This document shows positions 18,116-26,278 of a DNA stretch of 64,000 bases, piece by piece. Positions within the stretch are counted from its first letter, which is position 1. Each line of letters begins with the position of its first letter. The notes beneath the pieces were generated by a model. The model searched no databases. It worked only from the letters and a program-made list of their open reading frames with translations, and was not told where the DNA came from. This DNA comes from Bifidobacterium tibiigranuli (lineage in GTDB: Bacteria; Actinomycetota; Actinomycetes; Actinomycetales; Bifidobacteriaceae). Where the stretch lies: positions 143,927 through 207,926 of the forward strand of contig NZ_QLZA01000006.1 in the NCBI RefSeq assembly GCF_009371885.1, in the 5' to 3' direction. Both the position numbers and the translations under genes were made by a program.

Positions 18116-18230
18116 AAACGTCACAAGTTAAAAATACATTTTATTTTGTCTGCTCTGTATATAAGGCCAGCGCAACCTTTGCCACGACCCAGCACCAGTG
18201 GCAGTTGTTCCAGATTCTGGCTTAGGTACC

Positions 18231-21200
18231 TCAATTTGATGTGCTGGCCGATGCCGCGCCAGCCGACTCGGGCGACTCTGCTGCCTTGCGATCGGTGAAG
18301 ATACCGATGATACTGGTCAGGCCTAGGACGATGCCTGCTACGGTGAACACTTTGCCGAAAGCGTGTGAGATCTCGTTGTTTTTGGTGTCGCTGATGGAAT
18401 CGAACACGGCGCTCAGGGTTTTGCCCTGGTCAACTTTGCCGATGCCGCTGGTCAGTTTTCCAGTGCCCTCGGCAAGGGCTTGGCCGCCCCGTGCGGCAGT
18501 TTTGCTTCCTTCGGCGAGCGAACTACTGCCCTGCTGCGCAGACGCCAGGCCGGCTCCGAGCGTGCTGGAACCTTGTGCGAGCGTGGTGAGTCCCGCAGAA
18601 AGCGACGATGACGCCGATTGCAGTGCGCTTCCGGACTGGTTGAGCCTATCTAGACCATTGGAAAGCTGACCGATGCCGCCGTGCAGCTGGTCTCGGGCCT
18701 GAGCCGCGCCAGCGTCAAGGGTTTGGGCTCCCTGCGCGAGTGCCGCGATTCCTTGGGAAAACTTGCCGTCAGGCTGGAACTGGCTCGAAAGGCTGTCGGC
18801 TCCTTTGGACAGCTCCGCCGTGGCCGCGGTGATCGAGCTGCCAGCGGCAACGATGTTGCCCTGCCCAGAAGCCGATGCTTGCGATTGCAAGGCTTTGACG
18901 AAATCGGACTCATTCGTGACGCCGCTGCTGGTGCCGGCCGTGTACAGCGCGACAAGATTTGACAACATAGGAATCTGCTGCTCGCAGTTGCTCGCCACAG
19001 CTTTGGTCGCGGTTTTCGTGCACGAGGTTTGCAAGGCGGTGAGCTGGGCCGTATAGGCCTTGAGCAGCTGCGCAGAGTTCGGGTTGGCGCTGATCATGGT
19101 GTAATACATCGCCACCGAAGCGTTCGTGTATTCAGCCATGCGCTGCGAGAGCTGGGATGCTCCGGAGGCCAGAGCATCGGCTCCGTCTCGAATGGTGGTG
19201 CCTGACGCGCTGCCTGCTATCGCGTTCGAACCGTTCGAGGCGCCGCTCGTCGCACTGCTACCCGCAGCACCGTTCGTTGCGGAACCCGCGCTCATCTGCG
19301 CCAACAACTGCTGCGCGCCGGCGTCCAACGTCGAAGCGCCCGATGCCAGCGAATTCAACGCTTCGCCGGACTTCGCATTCAATGTCGCCGCTCCCAATGC
19401 CGCACTGGCCACGCCTGCTGTATATGCGTCGATGCCGCTGCTGAGTTTGGCCGAGCCGTCGGCCGCTTGATTGAGTTTGCCCGACAATGTCACCGAACCG
19501 GTTGCAAGTCCGGATATCCCATTCGCCAGCGTTGATGATCCTGCGGCGAGCTTGTCCTGCCCGCCAGCCAGTTTCGATGCCGATGACCCGAGAGCTTGGG
19601 AGCCGTGATACAACGTGCGCAGCGGAGCATCCTCCGGGGTCGGAGTAGATTGCAGCGCATTGATGCTGCCGGTCAGGTCTCGCTTGAGCTTGTCGGTTGA
19701 TGAGGTCGCGCTCGCACCACCGCCAGAACCAGCGCCGGAATCCGTGCCATCCACCAACAGCGTGCGGATATCCTTCGACGCCACGCTTTTGACCGATGGC
19801 GCAAGACTGGATTGCGACACCGTCTGCAAGGCCGTGCTTTCAATAGCGCTATGCGCGGTGGTGATATTCGCATCGAGCAAGGTGACGAGAATCGCGATGC
19901 CAAGGCAGGTGCCGATCTGCCGCATCGAGTTGACAATGCCGGAGGCCATGCCGCTCTTCTCGATGGGAAGATGCTTAACGGCGGTGATAATCGACTGGGC
20001 GGAAAGACCAAGCCCGAAGCCGAACACGACCATATCCGCAATCATGACCGTTTTGGACGTATCCACGCCGATTCGCGCCATGAGGAAGCAGCCAAGGCTG
20101 AGCAGCAGCAGGCCGAGCAGATTGACTGCACGCGCGTCGCCGACCTTGCTGGCGACCACATTGCCCAGCGGCATGGCGATAACCACAGTAGCGGACATCC
20201 ACATGGTGATGAGCGCGGCATGCAGCACCGTGTAGCCGAGCACGTTCTGCAGGAAGAAATTCAGAATCAGCGCCGGGCAGACTATGGCGAAGCCGCCGAT
20301 GAAATACGAGATGGTCGAAGCAGTGAACGTGAGCTCACGGAACAGCGAGAACTCCATCATCGGAGCCGAAACATGCAGCTCAGTGACGATGAACGCAGCG
20401 AGGCAAATTGCCGAACCAGCGAACATCGTGATGATAGTGGCCGACCCCCAGCCGTAGTCCTTGCCCTTGAGCAGGGCGAAGGTGAGCAGGAACAGGGTCG
20501 CAGCCAGGAACGCCATGCCGAGCACGTCGACGCGTTTCGAGGCGGTGTCGTCATATGATTCGTCGACGCACAGTATGCACAGCACGACGGCGAGCAGCAC
20601 GAACGGCACGTTCACGTAGAAGATGCTGCGCCAGCCGAACCACTGAATCAGCAGTCCGCCAATCGCCGGACCACCCGCAGCGGCTACGGCAGTCGTCGCG
20701 CCGACCACGCCGGAGATCGCCTGCATGCGCTTCATGCCGAACATGGCCAGGCCCATCGGCACGGCCAGCGGCAGCACGATAGCCCCGCCGATACTTTGCA
20801 GCGCCCGCATCGCGATAAGGAACGGCAGCGATCCTGCGGCACCGCATAACGCCGAGCCCGCGCCGAAAAGGACGAATCCGACGGTCAGCACTTTCTTGCG
20901 CCCGAACTGGTCCGCGATGCGGGCCATAGGGATGATGAGCACGCTGACGCCGAGCACATACACCGTGCTGATCCAGCTCGCGTCATTCAGCGTCGATCGG
21001 AAGGAATCCATGATGTCAGGCAGCGCAATGTTGGTGATGGTGGTGTCAAGCATCACCACGAACATCGCCAGACAAATCGCGATGAAACCGAAGACGCGCC
21101 GCATTCGGCCGCCTGTGCTGGACGCCGCACCCGTTTCTTCGTTGGCGGTGTGGCATTCCGCGCTGATTGACGTCGTTTTCGAAGCCGTCGCGCCTAACGC

Positions 21201-21263
21201 CGTCGTGTTTAACGGCATCGTGTCGACTATCGACCTGCTTTCAGCGCTGTTCTTGTTCGTCAT
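18231..21263 (-). CDS. DHA2-type MFS drug exporter with giant extracytoplasmic repeat insertion
   Basis: Proton-coupled multidrug exporter of the 14-helix DHA2 family fused to a long external domain; 1010 residues. Residues about 60-490 hold the MFS helices with the family loop ISTVYVLGVSVLIIPMARIADQFGRKK. A segment of about 450 residues then follows, rich in Gly, Ser and Ala, with a degenerate heptad-like pattern (L-A-G-G-Q-D-K-L, L-A-S-G-A-S-T-L, L-A-Q-G-A-Q-T-L) as in YhgE/Pip-type proteins. A last helix, VFTVAGIVLGLTSIIGIF, closes the protein, so the domain is inserted before the final transmembrane helix. Two adjacent ATGs exist; AGGAGG is 6 nt from the one at 21263. Likely controlled by the divergent TetR protein. 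Confidence 0.9.
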   Translation of the reverse strand: MTNKNSAESRSIVDTMPLNTTALGATASKTTSISAECHTANEETGAASSTGGRMRRVFGFIAICLAMFVVMLDTTITNIALPDIMDSFRSTLNDASWISTVYVLGVSVLIIPMARIADQFGRKKVLTVGFVLFGAGSALCGAAGSLPFLIAMRALQSIGGAIVLPLAVPMGLAMFGMKRMQAISGVVGATTAVAAAGGPAIGGLLIQWFGWRSIFYVNVPFVLLAVVLCILCVDESYDDTASKRVDVLGMAFLAATLFLLTFALLKGKDYGWGSATIITMFAGSAICLAAFIVTELHVSAPMMEFSLFRELTFTASTISYFIGGFAIVCPALILNFFLQNVLGYTVLHAALITMWMSATVVIAMPLGNVVASKVGDARAVNLLGLLLLSLGCFLMARIGVDTSKTVMIADMVVFGFGLGLSAQSIITAVKHLPIEKSGMASGIVNSMRQIGTCLGIAILVTLLDANITTAHSAIESTALQTVSQSSLAPSVKSVASKDIRTLLVDGTDSGAGSGGGASATSSTDKLKRDLTGSINALQSTPTPEDAPLRTLYHGSQALGSSASKLAGGQDKLAAGSSTLANGISGLATGSVTLSGKLNQAADGSAKLSSGIDAYTAGVASAALGAATLNAKSGEALNSLASGASTLDAGAQQLLAQMSAGSATNGAAGSSATSGASNGSNAIAGSASGTTIRDGADALASGASQLSQRMAEYTNASVAMYYTMISANPNSAQLLKAYTAQLTALQTSCTKTATKAVASNCEQQIPMLSNLVALYTAGTSSGVTNESDFVKALQSQASASGQGNIVAAGSSITAATAELSKGADSLSSQFQPDGKFSQGIAALAQGAQTLDAGAAQARDQLHGGIGQLSNGLDRLNQSGSALQSASSSLSAGLTTLAQGSSTLGAGLASAQQGSSSLAEGSKTAARGGQALAEGTGKLTSGIGKVDQGKTLSAVFDSISDTKNNEISHAFGKVFTVAGIVLGLTSIIGIFTDRKAAESPESAGAASASTSN

Positions 21264-21310
21264 CATGCTCCTCCTGTAGAGGCGTGCGGCATGCAGCCGC
21301 GTTTGCGTAG

Positions 21311-21334
21311 TTTCATATACTGCTATATATGAAA
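21311..21334. promoter_or_regulatory. Palindromic operator 1, probable TetR site
   Basis: TTTCATATA - CTGCTA - TATATGAAA is a near-perfect dyad located 48 bp upstream of the MFS start, where a repressor would block that promoter. The half-site TTTCATAT recurs in operator 2. Confidence 0.75.
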
Positions 21335-21383
21335 CTGAATTCATATTTGTATATTAGCGATGGTTTTGCTGTTTGTAAAGTGA

Positions 21384-21403
21384 ATATGAAACTTATTTCA
21401 TAT
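21384..21403. promoter_or_regulatory. Palindromic operator 2, probable TetR site
   Basis: ATATGAAA - CTTA - TTTCATAT is a perfect dyad 89 bp upstream of the tetR start. Sharing half-site TTTCATAT with operator 1 suggests one repressor controls both divergent promoters, the usual TetR arrangement. Confidence 0.75.
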
Positions 21404-21491
21404 AATTGTGATTGGCCGAGCTGCGGGTACGATATTGCCCTAGATAGAAAAATAAGCGCTTCGAGCTGCGCCAACATAGGGAGGTTTTGCG

Positions 21492-22151
21492 ATGCCGCAC
21501 ACCAAGATCCGCGTTCCCGTGCAGAAACGCTCGATCGAGAAGAAGCACCGCATCGTCAAGGCCGCGAGCACCGCCTTCGCGCAATCCGGCTACTTCCCCG
21601 TCACCATACCCCAGATCGCGAAGCGCGCAGGCATCTCGACCGGGACGGTGTATGCCTATTTCCACGACAAGCGCGACATTCTGCTCATATGCATGCAGCA
21701 GTTCCGCGATGAGCGGCTAGCTGACTTCACCGAAAAACTGCATCAACTGGAAACTACCAACGATCTGCGGCAGACCGTGCGCGACATTCTGGGCATCCTT
21801 GTGGACGCACACGACCAGTACAGCAGAAAATACCATGACGATCTCATGTCGCTCAAATACAGCGACGCCGAAATCGGAGCGTTCCTCGATTCCACCATCG
21901 CTGTGCTCACGGAAGCGATTCTCGACAAGCTCAAAGCCCACGGTTATGTCCTGCGGCATCCCAGAGAGCAATCGATGCTGGCGAGCATGCTGGTCGACGC
22001 CGTGCAGAATGAGCTGTCGTGGCCGCAGCTGCCCGAGGTGGATTACGACAGGGAAATCGTGATCGAGGATACCGCCGATATCATCCTCTCGATGGTGAAA
22101 CGGGCAGATATGAAGCAAACAGAGATGAAACGAACAGACAGCGCCGAATAG
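21492..22151 (+). CDS. TetR family transcriptional regulator
   Basis: A 219-residue one-component repressor. The DNA-binding helix-turn-helix is at residues about 12-58 (KKHRIVKAASTAFAQSGYF, then ITIPQ-like IPQIAKRAGISTGTVYAYFHDKRDILL), with the diagnostic T-V-Y-x-Y-F-x-x-K. The C-terminal ligand domain has no recognisable specificity. An AGGGAGG ribosome binding site 7 nt upstream fixes the start. Divergent from the MFS exporter with two shared-half-site palindromes between them, so it very probably represses that exporter and itself until a toxic ligand binds. Confidence 0.93.
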   Translation: MPHTKIRVPVQKRSIEKKHRIVKAASTAFAQSGYFPVTIPQIAKRAGISTGTVYAYFHDKRDILLICMQQFRDERLADFTEKLHQLETTNDLRQTVRDILGILVDAHDQYSRKYHDDLMSLKYSDAEIGAFLDSTIAVLTEAILDKLKAHGYVLRHPREQSMLASMLVDAVQNELSWPQLPEVDYDREIVIEDTADIILSMVKRADMKQTEMKRTDSAE

Positions 22152-22170
22152 ACGAGATCACTTTCCTGAC

Positions 22171-22911
22171 TCACTCAAACAGCCTGCGCAACAGGGTCTC
22201 ACGCCGGTTCACGAACAGCTCGGTCACGCGGTAGCTGTCGGTATCCTCCCAATCGCAGGGCTGCAAGCCATGCTCGCCAAACTCAAGAATCCGCGCTCCG
22301 GGCAGCCCAAGCAGAATCGGGGAATGGGTGACGATGATGAACTGCGCTCCTTTGGCAGCGAGCTCGTGGATTTTGACTAGCAGGGCGAGCTGACGCTGCG
22401 GCGAAAGCGCGGCCTCGGGCTCGTCCATCAGGTACAGCCCAGCGCTATCGAATGCGTTGAAAAACGACAGGAAGCTTTCGCCGTGGGACTGCTCGTGCAG
22501 GTCGCGATTGCCGTAGTGCGCATCGTATTCGATGGCTTTCGTGGCGACGTTGAAGAAGCTTTCGGCACGCAGGAAATAGCTTGACTTGGTGCGCGCCCGG
22601 TCGCGCACCAAGGTCAGCGCGGACCCCAGCTGCGACACATCGTCGTAGGTCGAGAAACGGTAATTGAGCGTGCCGCCCTCCGGGTTGAAGCCGTAGGCCA
22701 CAGCGATGGCCTCAAGCAGTGTGGATTTGCCGGTGCCGTTCTCGCCACAGAACATCGTCACCGGGGAATCGAAACGCAACTCATCGAGTGCCGCAAGCGC
22801 CGGAATACGGCGCAGGTACGAATCCGCGTCGACCTGCGACCAGTCGATCATGACGCCGCGCACGAAAGCCCGCGAAGCCCTATTCCCCATCAACGCGTCC
22901 TCGTGGTACAT
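22171..22911 (-). CDS. AAA family ATPase (ABC-type ATPase fold, soluble)
   Basis: A 246-residue ATPase of the stand-alone RecF/SMC-like predicted ATP-binding type. Walker A is FCGENGTGKSTLLEAIAVAYG, Walker B is GLYLMDEPEAALSP, and a switch histidine follows in FIIVTHSPILLGLPGARI. There is no transmembrane segment and no canonical LSGGQ, though LHEQSHGESFLSFF occupies the signature position, as in this family. Role unknown; relatives are found as orphans and in defence or repair contexts. Start ATG 22911 has AAGGTGG 8 nt upstream. Convergent with tetR, 19 bp away. Confidence 0.85.
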   Translation of the reverse strand: MYHEDALMGNRASRAFVRGVMIDWSQVDADSYLRRIPALAALDELRFDSPVTMFCGENGTGKSTLLEAIAVAYGFNPEGGTLNYRFSTYDDVSQLGSALTLVRDRARTKSSYFLRAESFFNVATKAIEYDAHYGNRDLHEQSHGESFLSFFNAFDSAGLYLMDEPEAALSPQRQLALLVKIHELAAKGAQFIIVTHSPILLGLPGARILEFGEHGLQPCDWEDTDSYRVTELFVNRRETLLRRLFE

Positions 22912-22964
22912 AACTGCCCACCTTACTCGCCAAGCATTCGTGGTCGTACTGGAATCGTCCGCTT

Positions 22965-23014
22965 CTCGTAGTGTCGTCACGTAAAACAGTCGGTTTGCGT
23001 GACAATACTACGAG
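22965..23014. repeat. Intergenic hairpin, related to the 37.9 kb block
   Basis: CTCGTAGTGTCGTCACG (22965-22981) pairs with CGTGACAATACTACGAG (22998-23014). Read on the minus strand the motif CTCGTAGTATTGTCACGCAA and the loop CCGACTGTTT closely match the second hairpin at 37911-37960 (GTAGTATTGTTATCACGCAA, loop with CCGACCAGTT). Same element family at two loci. It sits between divergent genes. Confidence 0.85.
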
Positions 23015-23120
23015 GATCGCCACTACGCAGGGCATCTCGGAACACTCCGCAATTCACTGGAACGCGAAAAGAGAGTGGGCGCATGCGCCGCTCGTGCAGG
23101 GCATCGCTTAGGGTATTGAC

Positions 23121-24113
23121 ATGAGCATCATCGAAACACAGCCGGAGCGCACCGATCTGCCGCTTCTTTCGGTCCCCAATATCGTCGATTCCATGGTGGA
23201 GCCGTTCACCAGTACGCTGGATCTCCTACACGACATCGCGCGCGTGCGCATCTACACCGAGCCCACGTTGGACGAAGACACGCTGGTCGAGCGTATGGAC
23301 GACGCGCAGGCCGTCATCGTCATCGGTTTCCATGTGAGCGATGCGATGCTGGACCGCGTCAGCGACCATGTCGAGTGCTTCGCGTTCGGCGGCACCGGCG
23401 TCGCCAGCTACATCAATCTCATCGCGACCCGCGAGCGCGGCATCCGGGTGTGCAATGTCGTGCATTACGGCAACGGTGCGGTGGCTGAGCACGCTGTCGC
23501 CCTCATCATGGAGCTGGCGCGGCGCACCGGGCGGATGGATGCTGCGATGCACATCGGCGGCTGGCATGGCGAGGACGGCATCTCGCTTGAGAACAAGACC
23601 ATCGCACTGGTTGGATTCGGCGGCATCGGGCAGCATGTGGCCCGCATCGCGCGCGGATTCGGCATGCACATCCTTGTCTGGAATTCGCATCTCGATGCTC
23701 AGGCCGTACACGATCTGGAAGCCACGCCTGTGGACGATATGGGCGAGCTCTTTGAACGCGCCGACATCGTCAGCCTACACCTGCCGCTGCTGCCGGACAC
23801 CGCCGGAGTGATCACGTCGGAGCAACTGGACCATTTGCAGCCCGGAACCATATTCGTCAACACGGCACGGGCCGAAGTCATCGAGCCGGGCGCATTGACG
23901 AGTCGTCTGCAGCGCGGCGACATCAGCGCAGGGCTGGACGTTTTCGACGTCGAGCCGCTGCCGGACGACGACCCGCTGCGCGCGCTGCCGAATGTGGTGC
24001 TCACCCCGCACGTCGCGTGGCGCGCCGAGGCGGCATATGAGAGCCTTACCAAGCAGGTCACGCAGTCGATTGCCGCGTACTTCACAGGCGAGTCCTTCAA
24101 CGTCGCGAACTGA
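23121..24113 (+). CDS. D-isomer specific 2-hydroxyacid dehydrogenase
   Basis: NAD-dependent oxidoreductase of the phosphoglycerate dehydrogenase-like family, 330 residues. The Rossmann motif GFGGIG is at residues 165-170, and the catalytic set is visible as Arg in VNTARAEVI, Glu in DVFDVEPLPDDDP and His in LTPHVAWRAEA. There is no C-terminal ACT domain, so it is unlikely to be the main serine-pathway enzyme. Substrate unknown; lactate-, glyoxylate- or phosphonate-type acids are options. Single plus-strand gene, with the hairpin at 22965-23014 in its upstream region. Confidence 0.9.
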   Translation: MSIIETQPERTDLPLLSVPNIVDSMVEPFTSTLDLLHDIARVRIYTEPTLDEDTLVERMDDAQAVIVIGFHVSDAMLDRVSDHVECFAFGGTGVASYINLIATRERGIRVCNVVHYGNGAVAEHAVALIMELARRTGRMDAAMHIGGWHGEDGISLENKTIALVGFGGIGQHVARIARGFGMHILVWNSHLDAQAVHDLEATPVDDMGELFERADIVSLHLPLLPDTAGVITSEQLDHLQPGTIFVNTARAEVIEPGALTSRLQRGDISAGLDVFDVEPLPDDDPLRALPNVVLTPHVAWRAEAAYESLTKQVTQSIAAYFTGESFNVAN

Positions 24114-24199
24114 AGTCTGATTCAGGCTCCGTATGACTCGGAACATGCGTTCTGGGGCTCAGCATCGATTTACTCAGCAGATTTGGGAAAATTCCGTTA

Positions 24200-24247
24200 C
24201 ATTCCGCCATTTTCGTCTCAGCGCCAAAACGTGGAAATGGCGAAATG
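24200..24247. repeat. Imperfect hairpin downstream of the 2-hydroxyacid dehydrogenase gene
   Basis: CATTCCGCCATTTTCGT (24200-24216) pairs with ACGTGGAAATGGCGAAATG (24229-24247). It could be a terminator stem for the plus-strand gene ending at 24113, although no long U-run follows. It lies just left of the four-copy block at 24290-24416. Confidence 0.6.
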
Positions 24248-24289
24248 ACGCCAAAAACCTTCGAGATATATTCGAGGTCTACTTTGCGA

Positions 24290-24416
24290 AGTGCCTAATA
24301 GACGAAAAAAGTGCTTAATACGTGATTCCAACAGGCTAATTCCACCAGACGCAGCAACATCTGATTCGACAAATCAAAATTGTCATCTATTAAGCACTTT
24401 ATTCGTCTATTAGGCA
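24290..24416. repeat. Intergenic four-copy inverted motif block (motif AGTGCYTAATAGAYGA)
   Basis: Two forward copies, AGTGCCTAATAGACGAAA (24290-24307) and AGTGCTTAATACGTGA (24310-24325), are followed by two reverse copies, TCATCTATTAAGCACT (24383-24398) and TTCGTCTATTAGGCA (24402-24416). The outer sequences form a nearly perfect inverted repeat of about 29 bp with a 60-bp centre. It lies between two convergent genes. Confidence 0.87.
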
Positions 24417-24605
24417 GATGCGAAAGTATACGGCTGCTGCAGCGCTCACACAATCCTTGGAATTCCGCCAATCTCGAAGACACGACGCGAAACGAAAAGG
24501 CTGTGTGCGGGTCGTTTTGCGCACAATGTGCTTAGTAAATGACGGTGGTTGCTACAAAACTCTCGTTGCAGCGTCCCGGTACAACACAATCGGTGCGGAA
24601 ATCTC

Positions 24606-25466
24606 CTACAGCGAGGCGGCATCGATGAGACGTTTGGTGTAGTCGTGCTGCGGACGTTCGAGGATGGCGGTGGTCGAGCCAGACTCGACCACCACGCCCT
24701 CGTGCAGCACGATGATGCGCTCGGCGATGCGGCGCACTACCCCGAGGTCATGGGAAACCATAATCAACGCCATACTCGGGTGTGCGCGACGCAATGCTTT
24801 GAAGGACTCAAGAATCTGCAGTCGGGCGGCCACATCGATGGCGCTCATCGGCTCGTCGGCGACCAGCAGCGACGGGCCAGCCACGATGGCGCGGGCGATG
24901 GCGACGCGCTGTGCTTGGCCGCCGGAAAGGTCGATCGGATAGCGCGGTATAAAGTGACTAGGTTTCAGCCCGACCTGCTGCAGCGCCGATTCAACTGCGG
25001 CTGTTACGTCAGTACGGCCGCGCACCCCGGCACTGCGCAGCGGTTCGGCGATTGAACGCGCAACTGTCCAACGCGGGTCGAGCGAGGTGAAGGGATTCTG
25101 CAGCACGAGGCCGGATTCGCGGCGCAGTAGCCGCCAGCCGGGCGAGCGCTTGCCACGAACCGGCTGTCCGCGATACTCCACCGCTCCTGAGTCAGCGCTA
25201 TCCAACCCGAGCAGAATTCTGATAAGCGTCGATTTGCCGGATCCCGATCCGCCGATAATCGCCACAGATTCGCCCCGACGAATCTGCAATGACACATCGG
25301 AAAGGGCCTGACGACCTGCAGCATCGCGTCCAAAGCGCTTGTTGATATGCTCGGCGTGAATCATGGCAATCTCATCGCGGGCAGCACTATTGGCAACATC
25401 ACCAGTAGCGATTTCCTCCGAGGACATCGCATCAGCCGAAAATCCAGAATCGATATTCGCGTTCAT
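24606..25466 (-). CDS. Peptide ABC transporter ATP-binding protein (DppF/OppF type)
   Basis: Second ATPase of the peptide importer. Of 286 residues, the first about 35 are a non-conserved acidic lead. Walker A is GGSGSGKST, the signature is [14 protein letters not shown], and Walker B is SLLVADEPMSAID. Overlaps the preceding ATPase gene by 4 nt (ATGA), so the pair is translationally coupled. Last gene of the five-gene operon 24606-29995. The usual C-terminal zinc-like or oligopeptide extension of OppF is short here. Confidence 0.92.
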   Translation of the reverse strand: MNANIDSGFSADAMSSEEIATGDVANSAARDEIAMIHAEHINKRFGRDAAGRQALSDVSLQIRRGESVAIIGGSGSGKSTLIRILLGLDSADSGAVEYRGQPVRGKRSPGWRLLRRESGLVLQNPFTSLDPRWTVARSIAEPLRSAGVRGRTDVTAAVESALQQVGLKPSHFIPRYPIDLSGGQAQRVAIARAIVAGPSLLVADEPMSAIDVAARLQILESFKALRRAHPSMALIMVSHDLGVVRRIAERIIVLHEGVVVESGSTTAILERPQHDYTKRLIDAASL

Positions 25467-26278
25467 CGGCGCTCCTTCTTATGACTCGACGCTGTCGCTT
25501 CATCCGGAGCAGTGTGCAATGTCAGCTCGCGGGCGGCATGCACGAGCTGCCGGGCCTGCGGCGTGCGCGGCTGGTCGAGCAGAGCGCGCGTCGAACCGGA
25601 TTCGATGATGCGGCCCGCATCGAGCACATAGCAGTCGTCGGTGGCGTGCGCGAGCACCGAAAAGTCATGCGTGATGAACAGCATCGAAGCGCCTGCTTCG
25701 TCAACCAGCGACACGAGCAGCCGCACAATCTGGCGTTGGGTGATGGAATCCAGTGCAGTGGTCGGCTCGTCGGCGAGTATGAGCTTCGGCGCACCCACCA
25801 GCGCAGTGGCGATGCCGACGCGCTGCTGCTGCCCGCCGGAAAGCTGGTGCGGGAACCGGCTGCCGACCGATGCATCAAGCCCCACTTTGGCGAGCATCGC
25901 AATCGCGCGCGCCTTGCGCTGCGCCTGTGAAAGCTCGAAATGCAAGGTCAGCGGCAGCATCACCTGCTGCATGACGGTCAAGACCGGGTTGAGCGCGCTG
26001 CCGGGATTCTGGAACACCATCGAGACATACCGGCCGCGCAGGTCGGCAAGCCCGCGTTCACCCATGCCGATGATTTCCTCACCTTCGTAGCGAATCGAGC
26101 CGGAACACGTTGCGGTCGGCGGCAGCAGGCCCATCATCGCCCGGGCGATCATCGATTTGCCTGAGCCGGAAGCGCCTATCAGACCAACGCGGCTGCGGTC
26201 GCCGATATGGAGGTTCACGTCGCTGACGATCGGTACGCCGCCTATCGCAATCGAAAGTCCCTGAATGTCTACGCTCAT
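25463..26278 (-). CDS. Peptide ABC transporter ATP-binding protein (DppD/OppD type)
   Basis: First ATPase of the peptide importer, 271 residues. Walker A is GASGSGKSM, the signature is [14 protein letters not shown], and Walker B is LILADEPTTALD; the Q-loop region reads SMVFQNPGSALNPVLTV, typical of the Dpp/Opp group. Overlaps both neighbours by 4 nt (ATGA), so permease, DppD-like and DppF-like proteins are translated as a linked set. The family normally ends with an oligopeptide-transporter C-terminal domain holding an iron-sulfur or cysteine motif; that is truncated here. Confidence 0.92.
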   Translation of the reverse strand: MSVDIQGLSIAIGGVPIVSDVNLHIGDRSRVGLIGASGSGKSMIARAMMGLLPPTATCSGSIRYEGEEIIGMGERGLADLRGRYVSMVFQNPGSALNPVLTVMQQVMLPLTLHFELSQAQRKARAIAMLAKVGLDASVGSRFPHQLSGGQQQRVGIATALVGAPKLILADEPTTALDSITQRQIVRLLVSLVDEAGASMLFITHDFSVLAHATDDCYVLDAGRIIESGSTRALLDQPRTPQARQLVHAARELTLHTAPDEATASSHKKERR

